Origin: a virus
Direction: 5' to 3' (one strand)
Length of the DNA stretch: 23,524 bases
Virus record (IMG/VR): IMGVR_UViG_3300032308_000078
Location: 1 to 23,524 of that record
Shown here: positions 6,199 through 14,039 of the stretch, in pieces
How positions within the stretch are numbered: the stretch's first letter is position 1
Layout of the letters: each line of letters begins with the position of its first letter
Notes under the pieces: generated by a model
The model's input: only the letters and a program-made list of their open reading frames with translations
Told to the model about the DNA's origin: nothing
The model's database searches: none
Made by a program: the position numbers and the translations under genes

Positions 6199-8634
6199 TT
6201 ATCGGGCGAGAGAATTTTTCAGCGGATTCTCTGCAAAAGCCATTACTATGTGAGTATTTCCATTGTTGTTTGCACCAAAAGCTGATGTTCTAATTTTAAA
6301 GCCATTAGCAGTAAAGTCCATCACAGGATTTACACCATTATCGTCAGCATTAGATTGATTAGGAAATAATCTTGTGAATTCAGGATTGGTTGTGTTTCTT
6401 GCAGAGTCTACAACTTCCCAATTAGTGCTTCCATTTGCAGTATCTTTATACATAACATATTTAGGTCTAAAGCCACAATATACGAATGGTCCATCAGCAC
6501 TTCCATTACCAACATAACTTGTAAACTTACTAAACCCTGCTATTTCTGCCCAGCAATATCCAACATAAGTTCCGCCTGAAGCATTTACACCGCTTGTAGT
6601 TTTTACACTAAATACAGTTGATGTAGGTGCAGTATCATTCCATAAGTCAGAAGTTCCAGCAGCGTCAGTTGTATTTAAATATATTCCTTTAGTTGCACCA
6701 ATAGATGCATGATAACAAACCCAATAGTCCCCAGAAGCATTTCTACGTTTAACAATAATAAATTTAGGTGCAACACCTAAACCATGTCCAATCGTAGCAG
6801 CAACGCCTGTTCCCGTATAAGTCACCACACTAAACCCAGCAGTTGCATTTACAGATACAGTAGATGTAATAGTGCCTGAAGTGTTAGATGATGTTGAGCC
6901 TTGTCCAGCTTGCCATTGCCATGCTACATAGTTTTGACCACTAACATTTCGTGCCATGCTTCCAGTAGCACCAAGAGTAAACCCATTACTATTAAAGCTA
7001 GTTAATTCTGAATTTGTTCCTTCTGCCGCTGTAGTATTAGAAGCCAAGAAAGCAGAAACACCTCTTACAGAGTCAGCTAAAGTATGGTCATAAGTATTAG
7101 TACGAACTTTAATCCATAAAAAATCTGGTCTAAATGCACCTGCATTAGTAATCGTTTGACCTGTGTTGTTACCTGCATATAGCGTTGCATCCATCACAGT
7201 ATTACCTTTTACAACAGTGCTATTAGGTAGGTTAAATGTGTTTAGTCTTACAAAGCCTGTAGGAGGTGTGTATGAGAATGGGCGTTGTCCGAAGTTAAAT
7301 GTTGCACCTTCTTGGTAAGCAAAGAACCAAGGCAATAAATCACCTGTGGTTAAAGTAGCAGTTTCATTTGTTCCACTTGATGGATTACCTGTTGCCGCAC
7401 CTGCTGAATTATAAAATGTATTATTTCTGCCAAAATATACTTTACCAGTTGAACCATCATAACAAATTTGAAACACATCAGAAGTTGTTGAACCGCCAGA
7501 TACAGCAGTTACAGTTCCTGTTACTGGAAGTTGTATTAGTGTGTTATTTCCAATATACCATTGTACTGAATTTGCAAAGTTAGCTTGATTTCCATTTAAA
7601 GGAACGTTAGAGGGTGCAATACCAAAAGTAGAAAGATTACTGGGTCCTGAATTTTGAGTAAGTTGAATTTCCCAATAAAATTTACCTGATGTTGGTAGTC
7701 CTATTGTTCCTAAAGCACCTAAAAATGATGTTGCTGAATTTGTTGCCCTTAAATTACCTTCAGTCAATGTAGCTGGTGCATTGCCTACGGCATTACCTAA
7801 TGGGTTCATTACAGCATAATTAGCTACAGTCGCACTTGTTAGCGTAGGACTGTCTATCATAGCATCATAGGTGCTCCCTGCGGTCACGGATATGTTATTA
7901 GTATTCCAAAAGTTTCCGTTACCTGAGAAGTCTTTACCTAGTCCTGCATTAGAGCCGCTTGTTAAAGCTATATCAGTAAAGTTTAAGTAAAATCCGTTAG
8001 TGCCATAAGTTCCTGCATAACGAGCTGGCTGCCATACACCTGTGGTTGAATTTGTAGAACCAAATGATGATGGTGTTAGGGCTTGTCCGTCAATGAAGTT
8101 AATTTCATCCATGTAGCCGTCAAAGAAAGCACTTGAGCTTGTATTTGCGTATTGAGCTGCAATATTATGAACTAAAGTATTATTAATAGATGCTTCTGCA
8201 TTTTGAGCAGGATAATTAGCAGTTCCAAAAGCAGTTATTTGATTACCATTTACATATATTTTTACTCTATTAGATGATGTAGCTTGAGTTGTATCCACAG
8301 CTAAAACAAAATGATACCAAGCTGAAGGGTCACGAAATACTTGAGTTGATTCAATATTTACTGATACTGCTCCACCTTGAAAGAATGAAATAGTATCGCT
8401 TTTAATTCTAAAGCCATCATAAGTAGGTGAAGTTGTGCCTGCATTAAAAAGACACATATCTGTGCCTCCACCATTTAATGCACCTCGTTTAACCCATGCA
8501 GACCATGTATATGTCCTTCTATTGCCAGCACTTGCTGGAGTTCTTGATAGATAAGCAGACGCACTACTTCTAAATCTCAAAGAGTTAGTTAAGTTATATC
8601 CACTAGGGCCTGCTGTTTTTGATGCACTAAACAT
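6199..8634 (-). CDS. Large tail-fibre/receptor-binding protein: LamG-like, SPRY-like and three C-terminal repeats
   Basis: 811 residues. Residues 13-200 read as a LamG-like jelly roll (concanavalin A type): LRFRSSASAYLSRTPAS, YTWSAWVKRG, WYHFVLAVD, VKIYVNGNQI and FFDGYMDEINFIDGQAL. Residues 316-470 look SPRY-like: SGKFYWEIQL, FGIA, KVYFGRNNTFYN and FNFGQRPFSYTPPTGF. The C-terminal 310 residues contain three units beginning FRPDFLWIKV (501), VAPKFIIVKR (621) and FRPKYVMYKD (722), each closing with an aromatic-rich strand near 569, 690 and 795. LamG and SPRY folds bind sugars or proteins, so this is a strong receptor-binding candidate. The start at 8634 overlaps the upstream stop by one base (TAATG). 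The fold names are pattern-based. Confidence 0.8.
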   Translation of the reverse strand: MFSASKTAGPSGYNLTNSLRFRSSASAYLSRTPASAGNRRTYTWSAWVKRGALNGGGTDMCLFNAGTTSPTYDGFRIKSDTISFFQGGAVSVNIESTQVFRDPSAWYHFVLAVDTTQATSSNRVKIYVNGNQITAFGTANYPAQNAEASINNTLVHNIAAQYANTSSSAFFDGYMDEINFIDGQALTPSSFGSTNSTTGVWQPARYAGTYGTNGFYLNFTDIALTSGSNAGLGKDFSGNGNFWNTNNISVTAGSTYDAMIDSPTLTSATVANYAVMNPLGNAVGNAPATLTEGNLRATNSATSFLGALGTIGLPTSGKFYWEIQLTQNSGPSNLSTFGIAPSNVPLNGNQANFANSVQWYIGNNTLIQLPVTGTVTAVSGGSTTSDVFQICYDGSTGKVYFGRNNTFYNSAGAATGNPSSGTNETATLTTGDLLPWFFAYQEGATFNFGQRPFSYTPPTGFVRLNTFNLPNSTVVKGNTVMDATLYAGNNTGQTITNAGAFRPDFLWIKVRTNTYDHTLADSVRGVSAFLASNTTAAEGTNSELTSFNSNGFTLGATGSMARNVSGQNYVAWQWQAGQGSTSSNTSGTITSTVSVNATAGFSVVTYTGTGVAATIGHGLGVAPKFIIVKRRNASGDYWVCYHASIGATKGIYLNTTDAAGTSDLWNDTAPTSTVFSVKTTSGVNASGGTYVGYCWAEIAGFSKFTSYVGNGSADGPFVYCGFRPKYVMYKDTANGSTNWEVVDSARNTTNPEFTRLFPNQSNADDNGVNPVMDFTANGFKIRTSAFGANNNGNTHIVMAFAENPLKNSLAR

Positions 8635-9122
8635 TAGAAGTTTTGTCCGAATACAGAACCATATGTATTAGTTCCGTCCTGATAGAAGTTAAATATATCA
8701 ATCTTACCTGTAGCTGATGTAGGTGTCGGTGTTGTGCTACTAGCCCATTTTAATGTTGTACCGCCTGCCCATGTTAATGTATCTGCAGCAGCGTAAACTA
8801 CAATCACAGTAAATGATTTACCTGATGTGCTTGCTGGTAATGTAATGGTTGTAGAACCAGAAGTTGTAATTCTTTGAATTGTACCGTTAGCTAAACTAAC
8901 TGATGTACTACCCGTTGCGCTAAAGATTGTTTCTGTGTAATTTGTGATTGTAGGATTAGATAATGTTGTAGATGCTATAGGGTTTGCAAATGTCACAACT
9001 TGTGAGGCACTAATAGAGATTGCCGTGACTCCACCTGTTTGAATATTTAATACCCCCGAGGCATCTGCTGTGGTAACTACTCCTGCAAATCCTGTGGTTT
9101 GTGCGTTTATGGTTGATGGCAT
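8634..9122 (-). CDS. Tail-fibre accessory/tip protein, beta-rich
   Basis: 162 residues. It begins MPSTINAQTTGFAGVVTTAD with a repeated beta pattern (ISISASQVVTF, TLSNPTITNYTE). The C-terminal 80 residues carry a recognisable module: ITLPASTSGKSFTVIVVYAA, LTWAGGTTLKW, KIDIFNFYQDGTNTYGSVF and final GQNF. From memory this module often ends phage tail fibres and appendage proteins of aquatic phages. It follows the 651-residue fibre gene by 11 bases, with an AAAGGAG site before the ATG. It is probably a second subunit or tip of the same fibre. No catalytic residues are evident. Confidence 0.65.
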   Translation of the reverse strand: MPSTINAQTTGFAGVVTTADASGVLNIQTGGVTAISISASQVVTFANPIASTTLSNPTITNYTETIFSATGSTSVSLANGTIQRITTSGSTTITLPASTSGKSFTVIVVYAAADTLTWAGGTTLKWASSTTPTPTSATGKIDIFNFYQDGTNTYGSVFGQNF

Positions 9123-9133
9123 TTGTTTCTCCT

Positions 9134-11089
9134 TTAAAGTACTAGATAACGACTGCCTGATGGCACCGTTACTGTTGCTCCACTACCTACCGTTACAGGA
9201 CCTACGCTCAATGCATTTGAACCTGACGGAATCGTATATGAAGCTGCGATTTGTGAATTATTGACAATTATACCATTAGTTGCATTAACTACTGCGGCTG
9301 TTCCTGTTGTTGCTGTCGGAAGACCTAAATAACGGCATGATATATTGTCAGTACCTGCTGGAGGTGCTGTTGAGAATGTTAAAGTAGTTCCTGATACTGT
9401 GTATGTAGTAGGGTCCTGAACTACACCTGATATAGCTATAATCACCGATGCTGAATTAGCTGGTGTTACAGACATTGTAAATACTGTTTGAGATCCTGTA
9501 CCGTTAAAGTCTTCTGATGTAATTACTGCTGCAGTATTGACTGCGCCATAAGCTATAACTTCAATCACATCACCTACGTTAGCGCCTGTGGCTAAAACAA
9601 TTGTAGTTCCATTAGATGCTGTATAGTCTGCAATAGCTAATTTAACACCGTTTCTATAAACTTCTACTAAGCCTACAGTATAGGTCACTGTAAATGTTGT
9701 CTGACTTGCTGTCGCTGTAAAATCTGTTTTCGTATATGAAACACCAGAAGCTGTATTAGCTACCCATGATGGAATGCCTGACGCTACACTTAATACATAA
9801 CCATTAGTACCTATAGGTAATTTAGCTAATGTATTTGTAGCTGATGAATAAATAATATCACCAGTCGTGTAAGAAGTTAGTCCTGTACCACCTGATGTAG
9901 CACCTAATGTACCTGCTAAAGTTACAGCACCTGATGTAGCTGTACTTGGTGTGAGTCCACTTAAAGATGTTTGGAATGTAGTAACTGCTGAGCCTGATAA
10001 AGAACCCCATGTTGGAGCTGATCCTGTATTACCTATTAAAACTTCTCCTGTAGCTCCTGCCGCTGTCACACCTAATGCAGATGTACCGTTACCATATACA
10101 ATACCGTTTGCTGTAAATGAAGTAACATTTGTACCACCCGCTGCTACGGGTAATGTACCAGCAACTAAAGCTGAGCTTGATGTTGAATATAAAGCATAGT
10201 TAGCAGAACCAAAAGTAGTTAGTCCAGTACCGCCATAAGCAGTACCTATTGTGCCACCGTTCCATGTACCACCTGTAATGACAGAAGTGCCAAGGTTAAA
10301 AGCGTTCGTACCAAACGTAACGCCTTCTGGAAGATAAGCATGTAAATCCCATGTGCCACCAACAGTAGCATTAACAGTTAAAAATACTGCCCCAGCTCCA
10401 CCAGAAGGGATTGTTCCAATAGCCCCAGTAGCATAATCTTGAAGCGTTAGGGTTCCAGTCGCCATGTTATTAAACAGAAATGCTACCCCAGTAGACAGGG
10501 TGGTAGCATCAGGCATTGTGTATGTTTGATTACCAGTACCAGAAAGCGTGTGAATATAACTTGATGCTGTAGTTAATGCAGTAACACCGCCAGCGGCTGA
10601 TGTATTTGTATTAGATTGATTAAGCCTGTTTACAGCTACGTTTTGATTAGCATCTCTTAACATTACAGAGTTAGCGCCAGATGATGTAGTGACACCTGTT
10701 CCGCCATAAGCTACACCTATAGTAGAACCATTCCATGTACCAGAACTAATAGTGCCTAATGCACTGACATTACTTGAACTATCTAGGTTAACTGATTTAC
10801 TTGAGGGGTATGTAACAAATACATTGACTACACCAGAGAATGTAACCGCAGTATTAGAATTGCTTGAGGATAGAATTGTGTTACGAGTTAATGTAGGCCC
10901 CGTAGTAGAGTAAGTACCAATACCTACTTCCCAGTTACCTGCCGCATCTGTCGCAGAATAATAGGTTGTGTTTCCGTTACCAATAACGGCAAAGGATTGG
11001 AACCCTGCAACTGACGCTGTTAGGGTAAAGCTGACTGTGGTGTTAGCCGTACCCTGTTGCTGGACACGATCATTTAACGCAAGAGCCAT
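9134..11089 (-). CDS. Tail-fibre protein with GGTG repeats and tandem beta domains
   Basis: 651 residues. Residues 1-100 (MALALNDRVQQQGTANTTVS ... WEVGIGTYSTTGPTLTRNTI ... VFVTYPSSK) form an N-terminal domain I recognise from fibres of uncultured aquatic phages. GGTG-type repeats occur at about 127, 284, 316 and 398 (AYGGTGVTT, AYGGTGLTT, AAGGTNVTS, SGGTGLTS); two follow a G-T-W-N-G-x-T-I-G unit. These are typical of long-fibre shafts. Residues 451-515 and 525-588 are two similar small domains (DFTATASQTTFTV...VYRNGV / DFNGTGSQTVFTM...ISGVV). The C-terminus (YTIPSGSNALSVGPVTVGSG, TVPSGSRYLVL) is a common fibre ending. It is the first large fibre gene of the adhesion module in transcription order and so may be the one that connects to the tail. 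Confidence 0.8.
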   Translation of the reverse strand: MALALNDRVQQQGTANTTVSFTLTASVAGFQSFAVIGNGNTTYYSATDAAGNWEVGIGTYSTTGPTLTRNTILSSSNSNTAVTFSGVVNVFVTYPSSKSVNLDSSSNVSALGTISSGTWNGSTIGVAYGGTGVTTSSGANSVMLRDANQNVAVNRLNQSNTNTSAAGGVTALTTASSYIHTLSGTGNQTYTMPDATTLSTGVAFLFNNMATGTLTLQDYATGAIGTIPSGGAGAVFLTVNATVGGTWDLHAYLPEGVTFGTNAFNLGTSVITGGTWNGGTIGTAYGGTGLTTFGSANYALYSTSSSALVAGTLPVAAGGTNVTSFTANGIVYGNGTSALGVTAAGATGEVLIGNTGSAPTWGSLSGSAVTTFQTSLSGLTPSTATSGAVTLAGTLGATSGGTGLTSYTTGDIIYSSATNTLAKLPIGTNGYVLSVASGIPSWVANTASGVSYTKTDFTATASQTTFTVTYTVGLVEVYRNGVKLAIADYTASNGTTIVLATGANVGDVIEVIAYGAVNTAAVITSEDFNGTGSQTVFTMSVTPANSASVIIAISGVVQDPTTYTVSGTTLTFSTAPPAGTDNISCRYLGLPTATTGTAAVVNATNGIIVNNSQIAASYTIPSGSNALSVGPVTVGSGATVTVPSGSRYLVL

Positions 11090-11098
11090 TTAAGCTCC

Positions 11099-11710
11099 TT
11101 AGCTAGTAGCTGTTGTAGAGTATGTAACGCTTACTGTATCGCCAGCTGTTGTAACTTTAGCTGTTGTAAATGCACCTGCTGAGTACAACACACCGCCAGT
11201 ATTAGATTGAGCCGATGTAGCACCAGTACCTGTTACCAAGAAACATCCGCCTACTGTACCGCCAGCACCTGTAATTGTATAAACAATTGCTGTTGCTGCA
11301 GATGTAGTTACGTTTGATGGTGTTGAACCTGCTGATGTTGCTGATGCAAACACTGCTGTGCCACGAACTGCCGAACCACCTACTGTGTAGTTAGTAAATT
11401 CTGTCCAGCCAGCATGTGAGGTTTGTGTGTCAGAACCTGTACCAAACGTTGGTGATGCGCCTGAAATAAGACCTAAAAATGGACCTGTTACAGAATATGA
11501 AGAACCTTTTAATAAGGTATCTAACATGAGTTGCTTACCTACAGCGTTTACTAGATTAGGAAATGAATCTTCCCATTTTAAATTACCATCTTTGTCATGA
11601 CATTTTACTTCATAAAAACCTTCAATACCTACAGTTTCATTAGCAGCAGCACCAGCATTTAGCGTGATGGTAGCATTATCCCCAAATCCACCTTTTTCGT
11701 TTTGATTCAT
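11099..11710 (-). CDS. Virion structural protein, probably tail or fibre-anchor
   Basis: 203 residues. Residues 28-65 hold a charged, well-conserved-looking part (GIEGFYEVKCHDKDGNLKWE, NLVNAVGKQLMLDTLL). The rest is low-charge Ser/Thr/Gly/Ala-rich beta sequence (FLGLISGASPTFG ... AIVYTITGAGGTVGGCFLVT). The Y-x-V-x-C-x-D-x-D-G-x-L-K-W motif is one I recall from structural proteins of marine phages. It lies between a small tail protein and the GGTG fibre, with a TAAGGAG site ahead of the ATG. Candidate roles are a tail tip or fibre-attachment protein; the exact role is unknown. Confidence 0.6.
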   Translation of the reverse strand: MNQNEKGGFGDNATITLNAGAAANETVGIEGFYEVKCHDKDGNLKWEDSFPNLVNAVGKQLMLDTLLKGSSYSVTGPFLGLISGASPTFGTGSDTQTSHAGWTEFTNYTVGGSAVRGTAVFASATSAGSTPSNVTTSAATAIVYTITGAGGTVGGCFLVTGTGATSAQSNTGGVLYSAGAFTTAKVTTAGDTVSVTYSTTATS

Positions 11711-11719
11711 AATTACTCC

Positions 11720-12145
11720 TTAACTTATTCTTAAAATGGCACTTGTTGAATTTGCCGTTGGAAATTGCACTGTGAAACTAGTTGTTGCTGTTTTATCAGA
11801 GCCAAAATTTAATACAAAAACTGCCGCATTTGTAGTGCTATTATAAACTAAAGCACCCCTACAAGTAAAATTTGCTGGGGTCCATGTGACGTTAGCAAAT
11901 GATAAGTAAGCTGTATTATCTTCTGTATCTGAAAGTATTGTCGTAGGGGTTAAAACTACCCCTCCAGCCGCATATCCTGTGCCTGTAACCTCATTAGTTG
12001 TGGTGTAGGCGGTAGTAGCATCACCTAGATCTGCTAATGCGTTATAAAGGGCTATTTTGTATGTATATGGTGTACCTGTATTAAAGTTCTCAAGACCTTT
12101 AAGCATGTTAGATTTAAATACTGTACAAGCGGTTTGGGTTATCAT
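11720..12145 (-). CDS. Small tail/virion protein, function unknown
   Basis: 141 residues. It starts MITQTACTVFKSNMLKGLEN and contains TYKIALYNALADLGDATTAY followed by NEVTGTGYAAGGVVLTP. The F-K-x-x-x-L-x-G...K-I-A-L-Y...T-A-Y...E-V-x-G-T-G-Y-x-x-G-G pattern recurs in phage structural cassettes, usually beside adaptor and fibre genes, without an assigned function. The C-terminal half is beta-rich (YLSFANVTWTPANFT, FTVQFPT). Its ATG overlaps the stop of the adaptor gene upstream (ATGA), implying coupled synthesis. It may be a tail-hub or fibre-anchor protein. Confidence 0.6.
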   Translation of the reverse strand: MITQTACTVFKSNMLKGLENFNTGTPYTYKIALYNALADLGDATTAYTTTNEVTGTGYAAGGVVLTPTTILSDTEDNTAYLSFANVTWTPANFTCRGALVYNSTTNAAVFVLNFGSDKTATTSFTVQFPTANSTSAILRIS

Positions 12146-13062
12146 GTATTAACTCTAAGTTTAGTCTGGCCATCACGGTATGCATCACCTCTTTCAAGGC
12201 CGTCACCAAGACGTTTAAGTTGTTGCACAGCTTCTTGATACTTATCTTCGTAATTCTTAATAACATCTGGCTCTTGCTTTTGGAAGATCATAGCTTCACG
12301 CATAGAACCATAAAATAGTACTGGATCATAATTATCACCCAGCCATGAAGTTCCAGTTGAATTAGATACACCAGTTACAGTTGCAGTAAATCCAGAACCA
12401 GCGCCACCTAAGTTTGCTGTAGCGGCACTTAATATATTGCCTACTACATAGAACTGACCACCTTCATTTAAAGTGATTGAGCTCACTGCACCAGATGAAT
12501 TAATGACAATAGTAGCTGTAGCACCAGATCCAGAACCACCAGTTAACGATACGTTTTCGTATACGCCAGGAACATATAATGATCCTACTGTGGTTACGGC
12601 TATTAATGTAATTTGACCTTGCACAATGGTAGGGGGGTAATAGTAATAATGTAATTCAGCATTATAACTTGCATCAGGCGTTGGCCCTAAAATAAGAGAT
12701 AGCTCATTAATAGCACTATATTGAGACCCAAATAAAGCATAATGAGTTGGCGTTCCTGTATCAGTAGGGCTAGGAAAAGCTTGTCTAATATAGTTTACAT
12801 CTTTGTTTAAAAGATATTCATACGTTCCATCTGGATTAATAACAGCAAAAGAATATGTAGATAACCAATCGTTTGGAAGTGATAAGTATTTATTGCCAGA
12901 TGTCAAAGTACCTGTAACGTTTTTACGTAACGAAGGTAATTGAACTGAATTATAAATACGCTCTTCAGCTTCTTGAACAAAAACAGGTATATTAGCTACA
13001 AAAAGTTGTTCTGTAGTTTCCGCATAATCTTGTATTGCCTGATACAGTTGAACGTAGTTCAT
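12142..13062 (-). CDS. Probable head-tail adaptor/tail-completion protein with an inserted beta module
   Basis: 306 residues. The core is split into residues 1-148 (MNYVQLYQAIQDYAETTEQL, VQEAEERIYNSVQLPSLRK, Y-L-S-L-P-N-D-W, LNKDVNYIRQAFPSP, LILGPTPDASYNAELHYYYY) and 236-306 (NYDPVLFYGSMREAMIF, EDKYQEAVQQLKRLGDGLER). The N- and C-terminal helices with a central beta region resemble connector proteins that dock under the portal, such as P22 gp4 or T7 gp11; this is a pattern-level guess. Residues 149-235 are a Gly/Thr/Val-rich insert (SLTGGSGSGATATIVI, LNEGGQFYVVGNILSA) unlike the core. The gene is followed by an ATGA-coupled tail gene. Confidence 0.6.
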   Translation of the reverse strand: MNYVQLYQAIQDYAETTEQLFVANIPVFVQEAEERIYNSVQLPSLRKNVTGTLTSGNKYLSLPNDWLSTYSFAVINPDGTYEYLLNKDVNYIRQAFPSPTDTGTPTHYALFGSQYSAINELSLILGPTPDASYNAELHYYYYPPTIVQGQITLIAVTTVGSLYVPGVYENVSLTGGSGSGATATIVINSSGAVSSITLNEGGQFYVVGNILSAATANLGGAGSGFTATVTGVSNSTGTSWLGDNYDPVLFYGSMREAMIFQKQEPDVIKNYEDKYQEAVQQLKRLGDGLERGDAYRDGQTKLRVNT

Positions 13063-13064
13063 TA

Positions 13065-13397
13065 CTAGCCTTGTTTACCGCTAATCTTACGACCTTTAGT
13101 AGCTGCACCATATCCACGCATTTCTTTAACACCGTATGGATTTACTTCGCCATAATTACCTTTGCTAACACCACCAACAGACATATTCATTTTGCTTATT
13201 CCGTTACCAGGCATAGCTACCGCTTCTTGTTCTGTGCCATTTGGATTAGTCATAGGTTGTTTATAAACACCAATATCATTACCACCGCCAGAAGGATATT
13301 TAAATCCAGTATAGGCACTAGCATCTTTATTCTCTTTAGCGTGACCTAAAGGATAAGCTTCTGCTGGTGTCACTGGAACTTTGCGTTCTTTAGTCAT
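13065..13397 (-). CDS. Small basic glycine-rich protein, function unknown
   Basis: 110 residues, net basic, with many Gly, Lys, Asn and Met. It begins MTKERKVPVTPAEAYPLGHA. The C-terminal part reads VNPYGVKEMRGYGAATKGRK, a M-R-G-x-G-A-A-x-K-G-x-K ending like that of small proteins in other aquatic phages. No domain, membrane segment or catalytic motif is visible, and low complexity suggests disorder. It sits two bases from the adaptor gene and two from the 64-residue basic protein, inside the head-completion cluster. An internal virion or assembly role is possible, but nothing shows it directly. Confidence 0.65.
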   Translation of the reverse strand: MTKERKVPVTPAEAYPLGHAKENKDASAYTGFKYPSGGGNDIGVYKQPMTNPNGTEQEAVAMPGNGISKMNMSVGGVSKGNYGEVNPYGVKEMRGYGAATKGRKISGKQG

Positions 13398-13399
13398 AA

Positions 13400-13594
13400 T
13401 TATTTACCTTTTTTTTGATTCATTGCTCTTGCTAAATTGCGTCCAAGTTTCTTCATAGCTAATGAAGTTACTGAAGATGCGCCCTTAGAACCTTTACCAG
13501 ATTGAATTGCAACAGTAGGTCCTGAATCACCTAGATTTTTGCCTTTAGTTTTACCTTGTTTGGTAATACCATCAGCTCCTGATTTAAATGCCAT
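13400..13594 (-). CDS. Small lysine/glycine-rich basic protein, function unknown
   Basis: 64 residues and strongly basic. It begins MAFKSGADGITKQGKTKGKN and ends with a predicted helix containing LAMKKLGRNLARAMNQKKGK. The G-K-T-K-G-K-N and K-K-L-G-R-N-x-A-R-A-x-N-Q segments are recognisable from the equivalent position in related aquatic phage genomes. An AGGAG site lies upstream. The charge and likely disorder suit nucleic-acid or capsid-interior binding. No function has been assigned as far as I know. Confidence 0.7.
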   Translation of the reverse strand: MAFKSGADGITKQGKTKGKNLGDSGPTVAIQSGKGSKGASSVTSLAMKKLGRNLARAMNQKKGK

Positions 13595-13608
13595 TTTGTT
13601 TCTCCTAA

Positions 13609-14037
13609 TTAAGTTGTGACAATTGTTACATCGCCTATTATAACATTACTTATAAGGTGGTTAGGCGTTAATAAAGTATCAAATGAACTTGCTCCACCAA
13701 CTGGATTCCAACCCCACTCAATCTGACGGCTACCATCTTGAGGATAACCATTATCTTGAATGTTGAAAGAATTGTTTTGCCCAGTTTGTAAACCAGTATT
13801 ACCAGACACTTGATAAGATACATCTGGTCTTGGTTCACGTACTGCTTGTGGATCATTTACAGGATACATGCCAAGCAATAACTGTGGCTGATCTGGTTCC
13901 CAGCATTCTGGGCATACCTTAACGCTAATTTGCTTTGTTTTAAGTATAAGCTTTCTTAATTCTTTAAGCTTATAACGCTGACCACATCGGTCACATTCGG
14001 CAATTGAGTGTTTCCCACTGGAATACTTGGTAGCCAT
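13609..14037 (-). CDS. Zinc-ribbon-containing structural protein
   Basis: 142 residues. Residues 15-45 contain C15-x2-C18 and C42-x2-C45 within ECDRCGQRYKLKELRKL and KVCPECWEPDQPQL, a classic four-Cys zinc-ribbon arrangement. It is followed by LLGMYPVNDPQAVREPRPD, another strongly patterned block. The remainder is Asn/Gln/Gly-rich, and the C-terminus has a beta segment (LISNVIIGDVTIVTT). The protein is in the operon directly after the first adaptor gene and two bases from it. I recall this family from uncultured aquatic phages, between portal-adaptor genes. A neck or head-completion role is inferred. A regulatory DNA-binding role is possible but less likely given the location. Confidence 0.7.
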   Translation of the reverse strand: MATKYSSGKHSIAECDRCGQRYKLKELRKLILKTKQISVKVCPECWEPDQPQLLLGMYPVNDPQAVREPRPDVSYQVSGNTGLQTGQNNSFNIQDNGYPQDGSRQIEWGWNPVGGASSFDTLLTPNHLISNVIIGDVTIVTT

Positions 14038-14039
14038 GA

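Noticed and set aside
1-11089. Diversity-generating retroelement acting on fibre genes
   Set aside because: No reverse transcriptase, accessory gene or template/variable repeat pair is visible in the window.
13035-13349. Plus-strand open frame antisense to a basic gene and adaptor
   Set aside because: No start signal; all surrounding evidence supports minus-strand coding.
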